NCBI RefSeq assembly: GCF_007858975.2 | Contig: NZ_CP042220.2 | Coordinates: 3,472,001 to 3,536,000, forward strand | Source of the DNA: Dickeya poaceiphila | GTDB taxonomy: Bacteria > Pseudomonadota > Gammaproteobacteria > Enterobacterales > Enterobacteriaceae | Direction of reading: 5' to 3' | DNA: 64,000 bases | Shown here: one piece after another, positions 1 through 9,037 of the stretch | Numbering within the stretch: the first letter of the stretch is position 1 | Layout: each line of letters opens with the position of its first letter | Program-made: the position numbers and the translations under genes | Notes under the pieces: model-generated | The model's database searches: none | Seen by the model: only the letters and a program-made list of their open reading frames with translations | What the model was told of the DNA's origin: nothing

Positions 1-385
1 TGGCCGCTTAGGGGACCGCATTGGCTCTCAACGGGTGTTGATCGTGGCGCTGTTTTTGTGCGCACTGCTGTTTTTCCTGATGTCGGCGGTGCAAAGCTCG
101 GTCCAGCTCGGTCTGTTGCGCTTCGCGCTGGGGTTCGCCGATGGCGCGCTGATGCCTGCCGTACAGGCGCTGCTGGTGAAATACAGCAGCCAGCAGGTCA
201 CCGGGCGCATTTTCGGTTATAACCAATCCTGTATGTATCTTGGCAACGTGGTAGGGCCGCTGCTCGGCTCTACCGTTTCCGCCACGCTGGGTTACCGCTG
301 GGTGTTTATGGTGACTGCAATGCTGGTCGTGATTAACGGCATCCAGTTGATGGTAAGTTTCGCTCGTCTGCCGAAAAAAGCCTGA
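1..385 (+). CDS. MFS multidrug efflux transporter, MdtG-like (3' end only)
   Basis: The reading frame is open from base 2 (GRLGDRIGSQR) to TGA at 383-385, so only the last ~127 residues of a major facilitator transporter are inside the window. The start of the fragment matches the conserved loop motif G-R-L-G-D-R of MFS carriers, followed by four hydrophobic segments and the AGRIF/GRIFGYNQS-type motif seen in the drug/H+ antiporter MdtG of E. coli. An inner-membrane proton-driven drug exporter is likely; the substrate cannot be told. A strong hairpin terminator follows directly. The 5' part lies outside the window. Confidence 0.8.
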   Translation, partial: GRLGDRIGSQRVLIVALFLCALLFFLMSAVQSSVQLGLLRFALGFADGALMPAVQALLVKYSSQQVTGRIFGYNQSCMYLGNVVGPLLGSTVSATLGYRWVFMVTAMLVVINGIQLMVSFARLPKKA

Positions 386-393
386 CCGTTTTC

Positions 394-422
394 CGGGAAG
401 CCGGGCTTCGGCTTCCCGTTTT
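394..422 (+). terminator. Rho-independent terminator after the MFS gene
   Basis: Nine-base-pair stem (394-402 with 410-418), 7-base loop, then TTTT. It ends the MdtG-like gene and separates it from the ABC transporter operon. Confidence 0.85.
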
Positions 423-529
423 CATCACCGCATCTCAGATTATTCATACGGCTTTCATGTTTCTGTCATTCTCATCGCCAAAGATAGCGCCTGTGCAAAC
501 GTATGCACTCCTGACAAAAGGCGCTCACT

Positions 530-1810
530 ATGTTTGGCAAGAATATGTTTGGCAAAAATACATCTGGCAACACCACTGGTTCACACAGCAAACACTCCTT
601 TTCCCGCCTGCTGCTCGCCGCCGGTCTGGCCTGCAGCATGGCATCGCAGGCTGCCGACCTGATCATCGCCGGACGCGATGACGTTTACGGCAAAGCACTC
701 GACAGCACGCTGGCCCGTTTCCAGCAACAGCACCCTGGCAAGCAGATCGAACTGCTGAAACTGCCCTACGCCAACCTGTATGAAAAACTGGTGATTTCCC
801 TGCGGGAAAACGCCTCATCCTACGACCTGATGTTGATGGACGACAGCTGGAGTCCGGAATTCGCCGGTAACGGCTGGCTGCAACCCTTGCCAGAAAGCCT
901 GCAAAGCAGCGACTTCATTCCTGCGGTACTGAATGTCTCGCGCGTGCCGGAAAACAGCGGCCCGGCGTACAGCCTGCCGGTAGTCGGTAACGTGGCGATG
1001 TTCGCTTATCGCCAGGACCTGTTCGATAAACACCAGCTCAAAGCGCCCACCAGCTGGGATGCCGTATTAAGCGATGCCAAAACCCTGCAACAGCAGGAGC
1101 CAGGCGTCTCCGGCGTGGTGTTCCGCGGCATGAAGGGCAACCCGATTGTGTCCGGCTTTATGCCGATGCTGTGGGCCTACGGCGGCAATGTGGTCACCAA
1201 TGGCAAAGCCTCGCTGGACTCTGCGCAAGCACTACAGGCACTCAATACCCTCAAGGCGCTGAAAGCCTTCGCGCCGACCGGGGTTGAGGTGTACAACGCC
1301 GCCGATGTGCGTCAGGCGATGGAGCAAGGTAAAGCGGCGATGGCGATCGAAGTATGGCCAGCCTGGGCTTCGACGCTGGACGACGCAGATAAATCCAAAG
1401 TGGTCGGCAAAATGACGCTGCAACCAGCACCGGGGCAGAACGCCGGTCCGTCGCCGATGCTGGGTATCTGGCAGATGGCTATCGCCAAAAACAGCCAGCA
1501 TAGCGAACTGGCACAGCAGTTTCTGAGCTACCTCACCAGCGCGGAAAACCAGAAAGCGCTGGCGCTGGAACTGGGACTGCCGCCAACCCGTCGCAGCGTC
1601 TATCAGGATGCGCAAGTGGTGCAGAAGTACCGTTGGTATCCGGCACAACTGGCGGCGCTGGAAGCGGGCAAGGCGCGTCCGCGCATTCGCAACTGGCAGG
1701 AAGTGGAAAGCATCCTCGGCGACTACCTGCAACTGGCGTTGATGGATCAGATGCCGGCACAAGTGGCGTTACAGCAGGCCAATCAGAAGATTGCGCAGGT
1801 ACTGAAGTAA
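530..1810 (+). CDS. ABC transporter periplasmic solute-binding protein (family 1)
   Basis: A 426-residue extracellular solute-binding protein of the carbohydrate (UgpB/MalE-like) class. The N-terminus is basic and followed by a hydrophobic segment (about residues 25-40) ending in SQA-ADL, a good Sec signal peptidase site, so the mature protein binds its ligand in the periplasm. Start ATG 530 has AAGG seven bases upstream; a second in-frame ATG six codons on is a possible alternative because the first codons repeat (MFGKN twice). It is first in an operon with two permeases, an ATPase, a hydrolase and a LacI regulator. The ligand is unknown; a sugar, glycerol phosphate or another polyol ester is plausible from the family alone. 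Confidence 0.88.
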   Translation: MFGKNMFGKNTSGNTTGSHSKHSFSRLLLAAGLACSMASQAADLIIAGRDDVYGKALDSTLARFQQQHPGKQIELLKLPYANLYEKLVISLRENASSYDLMLMDDSWSPEFAGNGWLQPLPESLQSSDFIPAVLNVSRVPENSGPAYSLPVVGNVAMFAYRQDLFDKHQLKAPTSWDAVLSDAKTLQQQEPGVSGVVFRGMKGNPIVSGFMPMLWAYGGNVVTNGKASLDSAQALQALNTLKALKAFAPTGVEVYNAADVRQAMEQGKAAMAIEVWPAWASTLDDADKSKVVGKMTLQPAPGQNAGPSPMLGIWQMAIAKNSQHSELAQQFLSYLTSAENQKALALELGLPPTRRSVYQDAQVVQKYRWYPAQLAALEAGKARPRIRNWQEVESILGDYLQLALMDQMPAQVALQQANQKIAQVLK

Positions 1811-1868
1811 CCAGCACAGAAATCACCGTTGTCGGGCGGGCTACGGCCTGCCCATTCAAGGACACCCC

Positions 1869-2741
1869 ATGCATTTTGATTCCCGCTGGCAACGCTGGCT
1901 GCTGCTGATGCCCGCCGCCGTGCTGTTGCTGCTACTGACGCTCTATCCTATCGGCCAGATGTTGCTTTACTCCTTCAGCAAGGTGGATTACGCCGCTGCC
2001 AGCCGCAGTTGGGTGGGGCTGGAAAATTACCGCCAGCTGTTCGCCGACTGGTTCTTCACCACCAGCCTGAAAAATACCCTGCTGTTCTCGTTCGGCAGTT
2101 CGTTGCTTCAGGTGCTGCTGGGGCTGGCACTGGCGTTGTTGCTGTACCGCCATTTTCCCGGTCGCCAGTGGGTGCTGAGCCTGCTGATTTACCCGATGAT
2201 GATCTCCACGCTGGTGTGCTCGGCTATCTGGCGCGTGTGGTTTCATTACGATTTTGGTCTGCTGAACAATTGCCTGACCACACTGGGGCTAATGCCGCAG
2301 CCGTGGCTGTCCAGCCCACATCTGGCGTTGTGGTCGCTGATGCTGGTGGATATCTGGCAGTGGACGCCGATGGCTTGCCTGATAATCCTCGCCGGGTTGC
2401 AGGGCATCCCCAAAGACGTGCTGGAAGCGGCCGAGAGCGACGGCGCCAATGGCTGGAAACGGCTGTGGTACGTCACGCTGCCCTTGATCCGCCAGCCGCT
2501 GATGCTGGCGTTGCTGCTGCGCTCCATCGACACCTTCAAGCTGTTCGACAAAGTGTACGCCCTGACCGGCGGCGGCCCCGGTTATGCGACCGAAACCCTG
2601 TCGCTGTACATCTATCAGCAAGGCTTCAAGTTTTTTAATCTGGGACTCGCCAGCGCGGGGGCGGTCATCATGTTGCTGTTCGCCGCCGCCATGAGCCTTA
2701 TCTACGCCTGGCAGTTACTGCGTGGAGGGAAAACGGCATGA
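1869..2741 (+). CDS. ABC transporter permease (MalF/UgpA type)
   Basis: A 290-residue inner-membrane protein with about six transmembrane helices. The cytoplasmic EAA loop is visible around residues 185-205 (EAAESDGANGWKRLWYVTLP), the contact site for the ATPase. This is the first of the two permease subunits of a sugar-type importer. It starts 58 bases after the binding protein and its end overlaps the next permease (ATGA), showing translational coupling. The AAGGACACC sequence ahead of ATG 1869 serves as ribosome binding site. Confidence 0.92.
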   Translation: MHFDSRWQRWLLLMPAAVLLLLLTLYPIGQMLLYSFSKVDYAAASRSWVGLENYRQLFADWFFTTSLKNTLLFSFGSSLLQVLLGLALALLLYRHFPGRQWVLSLLIYPMMISTLVCSAIWRVWFHYDFGLLNNCLTTLGLMPQPWLSSPHLALWSLMLVDIWQWTPMACLIILAGLQGIPKDVLEAAESDGANGWKRLWYVTLPLIRQPLMLALLLRSIDTFKLFDKVYALTGGGPGYATETLSLYIYQQGFKFFNLGLASAGAVIMLLFAAAMSLIYAWQLLRGGKTA

Positions 2742-3565
2742 GGCTCCCTTACTGGCTGACGGCACTACGTGCCCTGGCGCTGGCTATCGCGTTACTGTTT
2801 TTCATCTTACCGATCCTGTGGATGGTAGCGGCGGCGTTTAAGTCTACCGCCGAATTCACCAGCCTTAGCAGCCCGTTCTGGCCGCAACAGTGGACGCTCA
2901 CGCACCTCAAGAGCCTGCTGGAAAACGGCGTCGTCGCACGGCTGTTTAATACCCTGTGGGTAGCGGCGGGTGCCACGGCGCTATCGCTGCTGACCGGGTT
3001 TATGGCCGCCTATACGCTGGCGCGCCACCGATTTCCGGCGCGGCTCGACAGCCTGTTCCTGCTGCTGGTGCTGTTGATCAAAATGATGCCGCCGATGGTG
3101 GTGGCCATTCCGCTGTATTCGTTGCTCAAATCGCTGCATCTGCTCAACAATCTGGCCGGGCTGATGCTGGCTTATCAGGTCTATACCCTGCCGTTTTGTA
3201 TCTGGATGCTGCTCAGTTTTATCCGCGACGTGCCGCTGTCGCTGGAAGAAGCGGCGGCGATGGACGGTGCCGGGCTGTGGCGGCGGCTGCGTTACATCGT
3301 GCTGCCGGTGTGCGCCCCCGGTCTGGTCGCTACAGCGATCTTCACCCTGATCATGGCGTGGAACGAATTTCTGTTCGCCTTGCTGTACCTGCAAACCCCT
3401 CAGCAGTTCACGCTGCCGCTGTTTATCGCCAACTTCATGACCGAAAACCAGATCTACTGGGGAGAACTGATGGGCATCGGGTTGCTGTCTTCGCTGCCGG
3501 TGCTGCTGGTGGCGGGTTTTGTTCAACGTTATTTGCTGCGCGGCTTTGCCGTCAGCCAGAAATAG
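2738..3565 (+). CDS. ABC transporter permease (MalG/UgpE type)
   Basis: A 275-residue second permease of the importer, with about six transmembrane helices and the EAA loop EEAAAMDGAGLWRRLRYIVL near residues 168-188. The ATG overlaps the stop of the preceding permease by four bases. Together with its partner it forms the transmembrane channel; the ATPase gene begins ten bases after its stop. Confidence 0.92.
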   Translation: MRLPYWLTALRALALAIALLFFILPILWMVAAAFKSTAEFTSLSSPFWPQQWTLTHLKSLLENGVVARLFNTLWVAAGATALSLLTGFMAAYTLARHRFPARLDSLFLLLVLLIKMMPPMVVAIPLYSLLKSLHLLNNLAGLMLAYQVYTLPFCIWMLLSFIRDVPLSLEEAAAMDGAGLWRRLRYIVLPVCAPGLVATAIFTLIMAWNEFLFALLYLQTPQQFTLPLFIANFMTENQIYWGELMGIGLLSSLPVLLVAGFVQRYLLRGFAVSQK

Positions 3566-3574
3566 GACTTGCGG

Positions 3575-4636
3575 ATGAGTGAATTACGATTACATCAGGT
3601 CGCCAAGCACTATGGTCGTCAGCCGGTACTGCACGGCATTGACCTGCATATCCGCCAGGGGGAATTGGTGGTGTTCGTCGGCCCATCCGGTTGCGGTAAA
3701 TCAACGCTACTGCGGACCATCGCCGGGCTGGAAGAACAAGACAGCGGCCAGATTCTGCTGGGCGGCGACGATATCTCGCGCCAGCCGCCGGGACAGCGGG
3801 AAATGGCGATGGTGTTTCAGTCTTATGCGCTTTATCCGCACATGACGGTAGCGGAAAACATGGGTTTCGCGCTGAAAATGGCGGGCGAACGGCGTCACGT
3901 GATTGACGAGAAAGTAGCGCAGGTGGCGGAAATGCTGCAACTCACACCGTTGCTGAACCGCAAACCCGGCGCGCTTTCCGGCGGCCAGCGCCAGCGAGTG
4001 GCGATTGGCCGCGCCATCGTGCGTAAACCACGCCTGTTTCTGTTTGATGAACCGCTGTCTAATCTGGACGCCAAACTCCGCACCCATACCCGTGTGCAGT
4101 TAAAAGCACTGCATCAGCAACTGGCCGCCACCATGATTTACGTCACCCACGATCAGGTGGAAGCAATGACGCTGGCCGACCGCATCGTGGTGTTGCATGA
4201 AGGCCGTATCGCACAGGTGGGAACGCCGGAAGAGCTGTATCACCAGCCTGCCAACACCTTCGTCGCCGGGTTTATCGGCACGCCGGAAATGAACTTTTTT
4301 CAGTTGTCGCCGAGGATTACCCTGTCGCCGTGGCTGCAACGGCTGGTGCGTGATGAACGTGCCGCGACTCTCGGTATTCGCCCGGATGCCTTTGAGATTG
4401 CCGACGGCGTCCCAACCTTTCAGGTTGATCTGGTGGAAAACCTGGGCGCGCAGTATCACCTGCATGGTCACCTTATCCACTCCCCCGGTATCACGCTGGT
4501 GGTAGAAAGCCGCACTACGGCGCGTATCGGCCAGGAATTAGCGTTGCAGGTAATGCCGGAACGCTGTCACTGGTTTGATGCAGAGGGTAAACGTTTACCA
4601 ACTACCGGGCAGCAGGAGAACGCCTATGGAGCTTGA
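3575..4636 (+). CDS. ABC importer ATPase (MalK/UgpC type)
   Basis: A 353-residue ATPase of the CUT1 group. Walker A GPSGCGKST is at about residues 36-44, the signature LSGGQRQR near 133, Walker B LFLFDEPLSNLD follows, and a C-terminal TOBE-like region after about residue 235 is expected for MalK relatives. Start ATG 3575 is preferred over an upstream TTG (3569) because AGGA lies seven bases before it. Its last codons overlap the hydrolase gene by 11 bases. It energises uptake through the two upstream permeases. Confidence 0.93.
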   Translation: MSELRLHQVAKHYGRQPVLHGIDLHIRQGELVVFVGPSGCGKSTLLRTIAGLEEQDSGQILLGGDDISRQPPGQREMAMVFQSYALYPHMTVAENMGFALKMAGERRHVIDEKVAQVAEMLQLTPLLNRKPGALSGGQRQRVAIGRAIVRKPRLFLFDEPLSNLDAKLRTHTRVQLKALHQQLAATMIYVTHDQVEAMTLADRIVVLHEGRIAQVGTPEELYHQPANTFVAGFIGTPEMNFFQLSPRITLSPWLQRLVRDERAATLGIRPDAFEIADGVPTFQVDLVENLGAQYHLHGHLIHSPGITLVVESRTTARIGQELALQVMPERCHWFDAEGKRLPTTGQQENAYGA

Positions 4637-5393
4637 TATTCTCGGCAGCGGTGAGGCCTACGACAGCCAACGGGTCAACGCCGCAATACGGGTCAGCGAG
4701 CGCGGGTTCCAGTTGCTGGTGGATTGCGGTCCGACCGTGCCGCAAGCACTGTGGCAACGCCAGAGCGCACCGGACGACCTCAACGCCATCTACCTGACCC
4801 ACGCGCACCCCGACCACGCACTCGGCCTGACGACCTGGCTTAACTGGTGCGAATCCTGCGGACGCACCGCACCGCTGACGATTATCGCACCGCGTCAGCA
4901 ACTGCCGCAGTTGCAGCATCTGGCGGATTTCGCCTTCTGGCCCACAGCCAAACCACTGTTTACCCTGCACTGGCAAGACAGCGAGAGCCTGAGCGAACTA
5001 GGCCCGTGGCGTTGTCAGACCGCACCGACCCGTCACTCAGTGCCCAACCGTTCACTGTGGCTCAGCAGCGCACAGGGTTCGCTGTTCTACAGCGGCGACG
5101 GTCAATTGACGCCTGCGGGCGCCGCCCTGCTGGCGCAGGCGGATCTGGCGCTGGTGGAGTGTTTTTCACCGCAGTCAGCGGACAACCCTTACCACGGTAA
5201 CTGGCCGCAGGTACAAACACTGATGCGTAAACCGGGCGCGCCGTTGGGCCTGTACCACGTACAACAGTCGCAAAAAGCGGCACTGCGACAAATTATCGCT
5301 GGCTCGTCCGGCGTATTTCTGCCGGAACAGGGCGACCGGGCACAGTGCCGCGATGGCTACTGGCAGCTAATCAAGGGACCATGGCATGAATAA
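4626..5393 (+). CDS. MBL-fold metallo-hydrolase (RNase Z / PhnP-like)
   Basis: A 255-residue metallo-beta-lactamase-fold protein. The metal-binding motif HAHPDH is at residues 59-64, preceded by LLVDCGP, with a late SGDG motif (about residue 156) and a following VECF segment, as in RNase Z/PhnP phosphodiesterase relatives. No signal peptide, so it acts in the cytoplasm. Start ATG 4626 lies inside the end of the ATPase gene, and its own end overlaps the LacI gene by 8 bases. This tight coupling suggests that it processes the imported compound, perhaps a phosphodiester or cyclic ester; that is inference. Confidence 0.82.
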   Translation: MELDILGSGEAYDSQRVNAAIRVSERGFQLLVDCGPTVPQALWQRQSAPDDLNAIYLTHAHPDHALGLTTWLNWCESCGRTAPLTIIAPRQQLPQLQHLADFAFWPTAKPLFTLHWQDSESLSELGPWRCQTAPTRHSVPNRSLWLSSAQGSLFYSGDGQLTPAGAALLAQADLALVECFSPQSADNPYHGNWPQVQTLMRKPGAPLGLYHVQQSQKAALRQIIAGSSGVFLPEQGDRAQCRDGYWQLIKGPWHE

Positions 5394-6387
5394 GACGCGC
5401 ATCACCTCGATTGACGTCGCCCGCTACGCCGGCGTTTCACCCTCAGCGGTGTCACGCACCTATTCCGCGCCAAACAAGGTCAGCCAGGCAACCCGTTCGA
5501 AAGTGCTGGCGGCGGCGGATGCGCTGGGCTATCGCCCGAATGCACTAGCACGGGCGCTGGTCAATTCCAGGCGGCAAGGCTCCGGTATCGTGGCGGTGGT
5601 GATGGGCGAGTTCGACAACCCGTTCCAGCCCTGGTTGTTCCATCTGCTGACGCAGGCTCTGCAACAACACGGTCTGGTGCCGATGCTGGTCAGCGTCACC
5701 GAACACGATGACATTCGTGCCCGGCTACAACAGGCGCTGTCGTGGCAGGTGGAAGCGGCGATCATTTCCGCCGGTAGTCTGTCACGGGAGACCACCGAGC
5801 GCTGTCTGGAGCTGTCGCTGCCGATGGTGTTGATGGGCCGCGAGGATCAGCGTGAAACCGTCACGGCGGTGCTGTCCGACAACCGGCTGGCGGGCGAACT
5901 GGCAGCCGACCACCTGATGTCACAGGGGCTGACCCGGCTGGCGTATATCGCGGGTCGTCGGGACGGACAGGCATCACTGGAACGGCTGGCTGGTTTTCGC
6001 CAGCGTCTGCTCAGCCGTGGTCTGCCGGAACCGATTGTGGCCGATAATCCGGATTATGCTTACCACAGCGGCTACCGCGCCATGTGCTGGTTACGGCAAC
6101 AGCACCCGGCGGTGGAAGGCGTGTTTTGCGCCTGTGATGCATTGGCCTTTGGCGCACTGGATGCGCTCAGGTTAAACGACGGCCCCGTCTGTAACGTGCC
6201 AGTCTGTAAAGTGGTAGGTTGCGACGATACGCCACAGGCCGCCTGGGAAGGTTACCGCTTAACCACGGTGCGTCAGCCGGTGGAACAGTTGGTAGAGCAC
6301 GTGATCCGCCATCTGCAACGGGGGCTGAGCGGCGAAGCACAACACGGCGACACCGTTCGCATTAAGCCAACGCTTATCGTCCGTTAG
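5386..6387 (+). CDS. LacI-family transcriptional regulator
   Basis: A 333-residue regulator with an N-terminal LacI helix-turn-helix (about residues 7-30, DVARYAGVSPSAVSRTYS) and the hinge sequence YRPNALARAL, followed by a periplasmic-binding-protein-like effector domain. It is the last gene of the ABC transporter operon and overlaps the hydrolase gene by 8 bases, so it is made with the genes it probably represses and would sense the imported ligand or its breakdown product. A converging LysR gene follows after 58 bases. Confidence 0.9.
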   Translation: MNKTRITSIDVARYAGVSPSAVSRTYSAPNKVSQATRSKVLAAADALGYRPNALARALVNSRRQGSGIVAVVMGEFDNPFQPWLFHLLTQALQQHGLVPMLVSVTEHDDIRARLQQALSWQVEAAIISAGSLSRETTERCLELSLPMVLMGREDQRETVTAVLSDNRLAGELAADHLMSQGLTRLAYIAGRRDGQASLERLAGFRQRLLSRGLPEPIVADNPDYAYHSGYRAMCWLRQQHPAVEGVFCACDALAFGALDALRLNDGPVCNVPVCKVVGCDDTPQAAWEGYRLTTVRQPVEQLVEHVIRHLQRGLSGEAQHGDTVRIKPTLIVR

Positions 6388-6393
6388 GTTAAC

Positions 6394-6424
6394 GGTTATC
6401 GGCGCTCGTCGTCGCCCGATAACC
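6394..6424. terminator. Hairpin between convergent lacI-type and lysR-type genes
   Basis: A nine-base inverted repeat (6394-6402 with 6416-6424) lies between the stops of two converging genes. No good T tract on either side, so it may act as a weak bidirectional terminator or only as an mRNA 3' hairpin. Confidence 0.5.
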
Positions 6425-6445
6425 ATATTCCCTTGCCATGCACCT

Positions 6446-7348
6446 TTACTCACGCAACATGGGGTGATTCCGCTCCATGAAGTCCAGAAATCGACGCACC
6501 ACCGGAATACCCGCGCTACGTTTGAGATAACTGACGGCAAAGGTGCGGGTAATCGGCGTTGCCACCGGACGAATCACAATATCGTAGCCCTTAAGGCTGG
6601 TCGCCACCGAGGTACACAGAAACACCACGCCGCCGTGGTGCATCACCAGATCCATGATGATGTCGAGGTTGCTGCACTCACGAAAGCTGGTTTCTTCAAG
6701 CCCGGCGCGGCTGAATGCTGCCGATACCGCCGCATGTTCGCCGGTCCCCTTCTGCGGCACAATCGGCCTTTCCTGTGCCAGTTGAGTCAACGTCAGGCTG
6801 GGGTGATCCGCCAGCGGATGGTTGGCCGCCATCACCGCAACCAGATTCTCGTCCAGAAAAATGGTATGACTGAACAGCGGGTCCTGCAGATAGTCATCAA
6901 ACGGCGTAGAGAGCGACACATGAATCTCAGCGTTTCTGACCTTTTCCAACAGGTCACTGCTGACGCCATCGATAAAAGATAACTCGATATTCGGATGCTG
7001 TTTTTGAAATGACGTGAAGACATCATAGTATTTCAGCCGGTTGAAGATGGGAATCACCCCCACCATCAGCGCCCCATCCTGACTCTCCTCGTACGACTGC
7101 ACAAATTGCTCAACGTCATAATACTCCCGAATCAGCGGCTTGATTTTTTCGTCAAATGCTTCGCCAAATGGCGTTAACGCAAATTGACGGGTGGTACGAT
7201 TAATCAACTTCCGTTCCAGCTCCTGTTCCAGCCGGGATATTTCCTGAGAAAGAAACGCCTGAGAGATATTGAGTGCTTTGGCGGCACGGGTAAAACTCCC
7301 TTTTCGCACCAGCTCATGGTAATAAAGTGCTCGCTTTATACTGATCAT
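6446..7348 (-). CDS. LysR-family transcriptional regulator
   Basis: A 300-residue LysR-type regulator. The winged helix-turn-helix occupies about residues 15-40 (SFTRAAKALNISQAFLSQEI) and the rest is the usual two-lobed effector-binding domain. It is transcribed away from the secreted esterase gene at 7540, and an 8+8 base inverted repeat sits in the shared upstream region, so autoregulation and control of the esterase are likely. The effector is unknown. Confidence 0.9.
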   Translation of the reverse strand: MISIKRALYYHELVRKGSFTRAAKALNISQAFLSQEISRLEQELERKLINRTTRQFALTPFGEAFDEKIKPLIREYYDVEQFVQSYEESQDGALMVGVIPIFNRLKYYDVFTSFQKQHPNIELSFIDGVSSDLLEKVRNAEIHVSLSTPFDDYLQDPLFSHTIFLDENLVAVMAANHPLADHPSLTLTQLAQERPIVPQKGTGEHAAVSAAFSRAGLEETSFRECSNLDIIMDLVMHHGGVVFLCTSVATSLKGYDIVIRPVATPITRTFAVSYLKRSAGIPVVRRFLDFMERNHPMLRE

Positions 7349-7403
7349 AATTATTTTTATTTATAACCTTATCGAATATTAATTATATGAATTTGTTAAA
7401 ATA

Positions 7404-7427
7404 CAAATGTGAGTTCAAGCACATTTG
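7404..7427. promoter_or_regulatory. Inverted repeat, candidate LysR operator
   Basis: CAAATGTG and its exact inverse CACATTTG are separated by 8 bases in the AT-rich gap between the divergent LysR and esterase genes. Position and symmetry suit a LysR-type binding site; binding is inferred only. Confidence 0.5.
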
Positions 7428-7539
7428 CATTAATCTCAGCCATGGTAGCCTGCCCGCTGGTTTTTCCCTCATTCAGCTATCTATTAGTAAAGTTGTTCAA
7501 GAAACAATAATTGGATAATTATTTTTTAAGGAATATTTC

Positions 7540-8514
7540 ATGCGCACCCCACCGCTCAAGATGATACTGTTATCCTCCGTGATGATCGCCGGAGCCTCCC
7601 AGATTACCAACACCATGGCAGCAGACACTATCCACGAACTGACGATAACCCCGCGCCAACCCTCGGTTAAACTGATTTCCGATGTGGTTTACGCTCAGGT
7701 GCCAATGCGCGGCTACCCCAATGTCGCATTGAAAATGGACATCCTGCAACCGGAAATGAAATCACCACAGCCTGCGGTTCTGTTTATCACCGGCGGCGGC
7801 TTCATTAACGCCAATAAAGACAACTACATCCAGCAACGGCTGAAACTGGCGGAAGCGGGTTACGTGGTCGCCAGCATGGAATACCGCGTGGCGCCGACCG
7901 TCATGTTCCCCGCCCCGCTGGAAGATGTAAAATCCGCCATTCGCTACCTGCGCGCTAATGCAGGCAAATTCGGCATCGACGCGGCGCATGTGGCGGTATT
8001 CGGTTCTTCCGCCGGTGGCTATCTGGCGGCATTCGCCGGTACCAGCAACGGCAACAAGCAGTTTGACCGCGGCGAACACCTCGACCAGAGCAGCCAGGTA
8101 CAGGCAGTGATCGACTTCTACGGCCTGTCGGACCTGACCCGCGTCGGTGAAGGTTTCCCGGATAAGGTGGTGCAGAAACACGCCTCGCCGTCCTCAACCG
8201 AGGCGATTTGGGTCAACGGCACCGCGGTGTTCGATGAAGGCGGCCCGATTACCCGCTTCCCGGAAAAAACCGCCGCCGCTAACCCCATCAACTATATCAG
8301 CAAGAACACGCCGCCATTTTTGATCATGCACGGCAGCGCCGATACGGTGGTTTCACCCCATCAGACCGAGATCCTGCACAAGGCGCTGATAGCCCACGGC
8401 ATCGACAGTACCTACTACATGGTGAAAGGCGCAGAGCATGGTGGCATTTACTGGCTGCAACCAGAAATCATGCAGAAAGTCATCCAGTTTTTGGATCGCC
8501 AGCTGAAGCCATAA
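7540..8514 (+). CDS. Secreted alpha/beta-hydrolase (esterase/lipase, HSL/BD-FAE-like)
   Basis: A 324-residue protein with a signal peptide (hydrophobic residues about 8-27, cleavage near TMA-AD). The oxyanion-hole motif GGGF is at about residues 84-87, the nucleophile elbow GSSAG near 155-159, a candidate acid in HGSADTVV near 265-270 and the catalytic His in GAEHGG near 300, giving the complete triad of the hormone-sensitive-lipase/feruloyl-esterase-like group. It would act in the periplasm or outside on short-chain or plant-derived esters. Start ATG 7540 follows TAAGGAATATTTC. The divergent LysR gene is the likely regulator. Confidence 0.88.
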   Translation: MRTPPLKMILLSSVMIAGASQITNTMAADTIHELTITPRQPSVKLISDVVYAQVPMRGYPNVALKMDILQPEMKSPQPAVLFITGGGFINANKDNYIQQRLKLAEAGYVVASMEYRVAPTVMFPAPLEDVKSAIRYLRANAGKFGIDAAHVAVFGSSAGGYLAAFAGTSNGNKQFDRGEHLDQSSQVQAVIDFYGLSDLTRVGEGFPDKVVQKHASPSSTEAIWVNGTAVFDEGGPITRFPEKTAAANPINYISKNTPPFLIMHGSADTVVSPHQTEILHKALIAHGIDSTYYMVKGAEHGGIYWLQPEIMQKVIQFLDRQLKP

Positions 8515-8565
8515 TCGGCTGATAGTGATTAATCGGCTAAGAGTCATTAATCGGCTGAGAGTCAT
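8512..8565 (+). repeat. Three tandem 18-bp repeats over the esterase stop codon
   Basis: Three copies of an 18-base unit beginning TAATCGGCT (8512-8529, 8530-8547, 8548-8565) with two or three mismatches. The first unit begins with the TAA stop of the esterase gene, so the array looks like slippage duplication of the gene end. Confidence 0.85.
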
Positions 8566-8573
8566 TGTGCTGA

Positions 8574-8597
8574 AACGCCTCTAACGAGGCGTTTTTT
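8574..8597 (+). terminator. Rho-independent terminator of the esterase gene
   Basis: Eight-base stem (8574-8581 with 8586-8593), TAAC loop, followed by a run of T. The remaining 440 bases up to the ferredoxin-like gene at 9038 are very AT-rich and show no credible gene; they presumably hold the promoter of the 9038-14102 cluster. Confidence 0.85.
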
Positions 8598-9037
8598 ATT
8601 CTTCGCTTTTTCTGTTTCGACGGGAATAACGTACCGCGCACGTTAATTATTGCGCTACATCATTTTTATTTATTTCAGCGACGGCGCGCCTTTATTACAT
8701 AAATCAAAAACACCCCACAAACGACAAAAAAGAACAATTAAATAACAATAAAAATAAAAAAATACGACAATAACAATACCACCATATCGATTATCGTATT
8801 TTGCTATTATTTTTATCCCAATATACAAAAAATGAAATGTGAAGCGTGCCACACATCCTACCAGGAACGCATGTTTCAATTATTCCACCAACATATTTTA
8901 TTTTCCGACACGCTGACCTTTTCATTATTTACCGTACTCATTCACCACTAATGAGTCAGAAAATAAAAAAAATAGATTTATTGCTGAACAGATGTCGGCT
9001 ACGCCATACCGATTTTTGATTTCTGAAAGGTTATTTT

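Noticed and set aside
8670..8879. A 69-codon minus-strand frame in the AT-rich gap before the ferredoxin gene
   Set aside because: Hydrophobic translation arises from A/T-rich sequence; no start signal and no partner genes.
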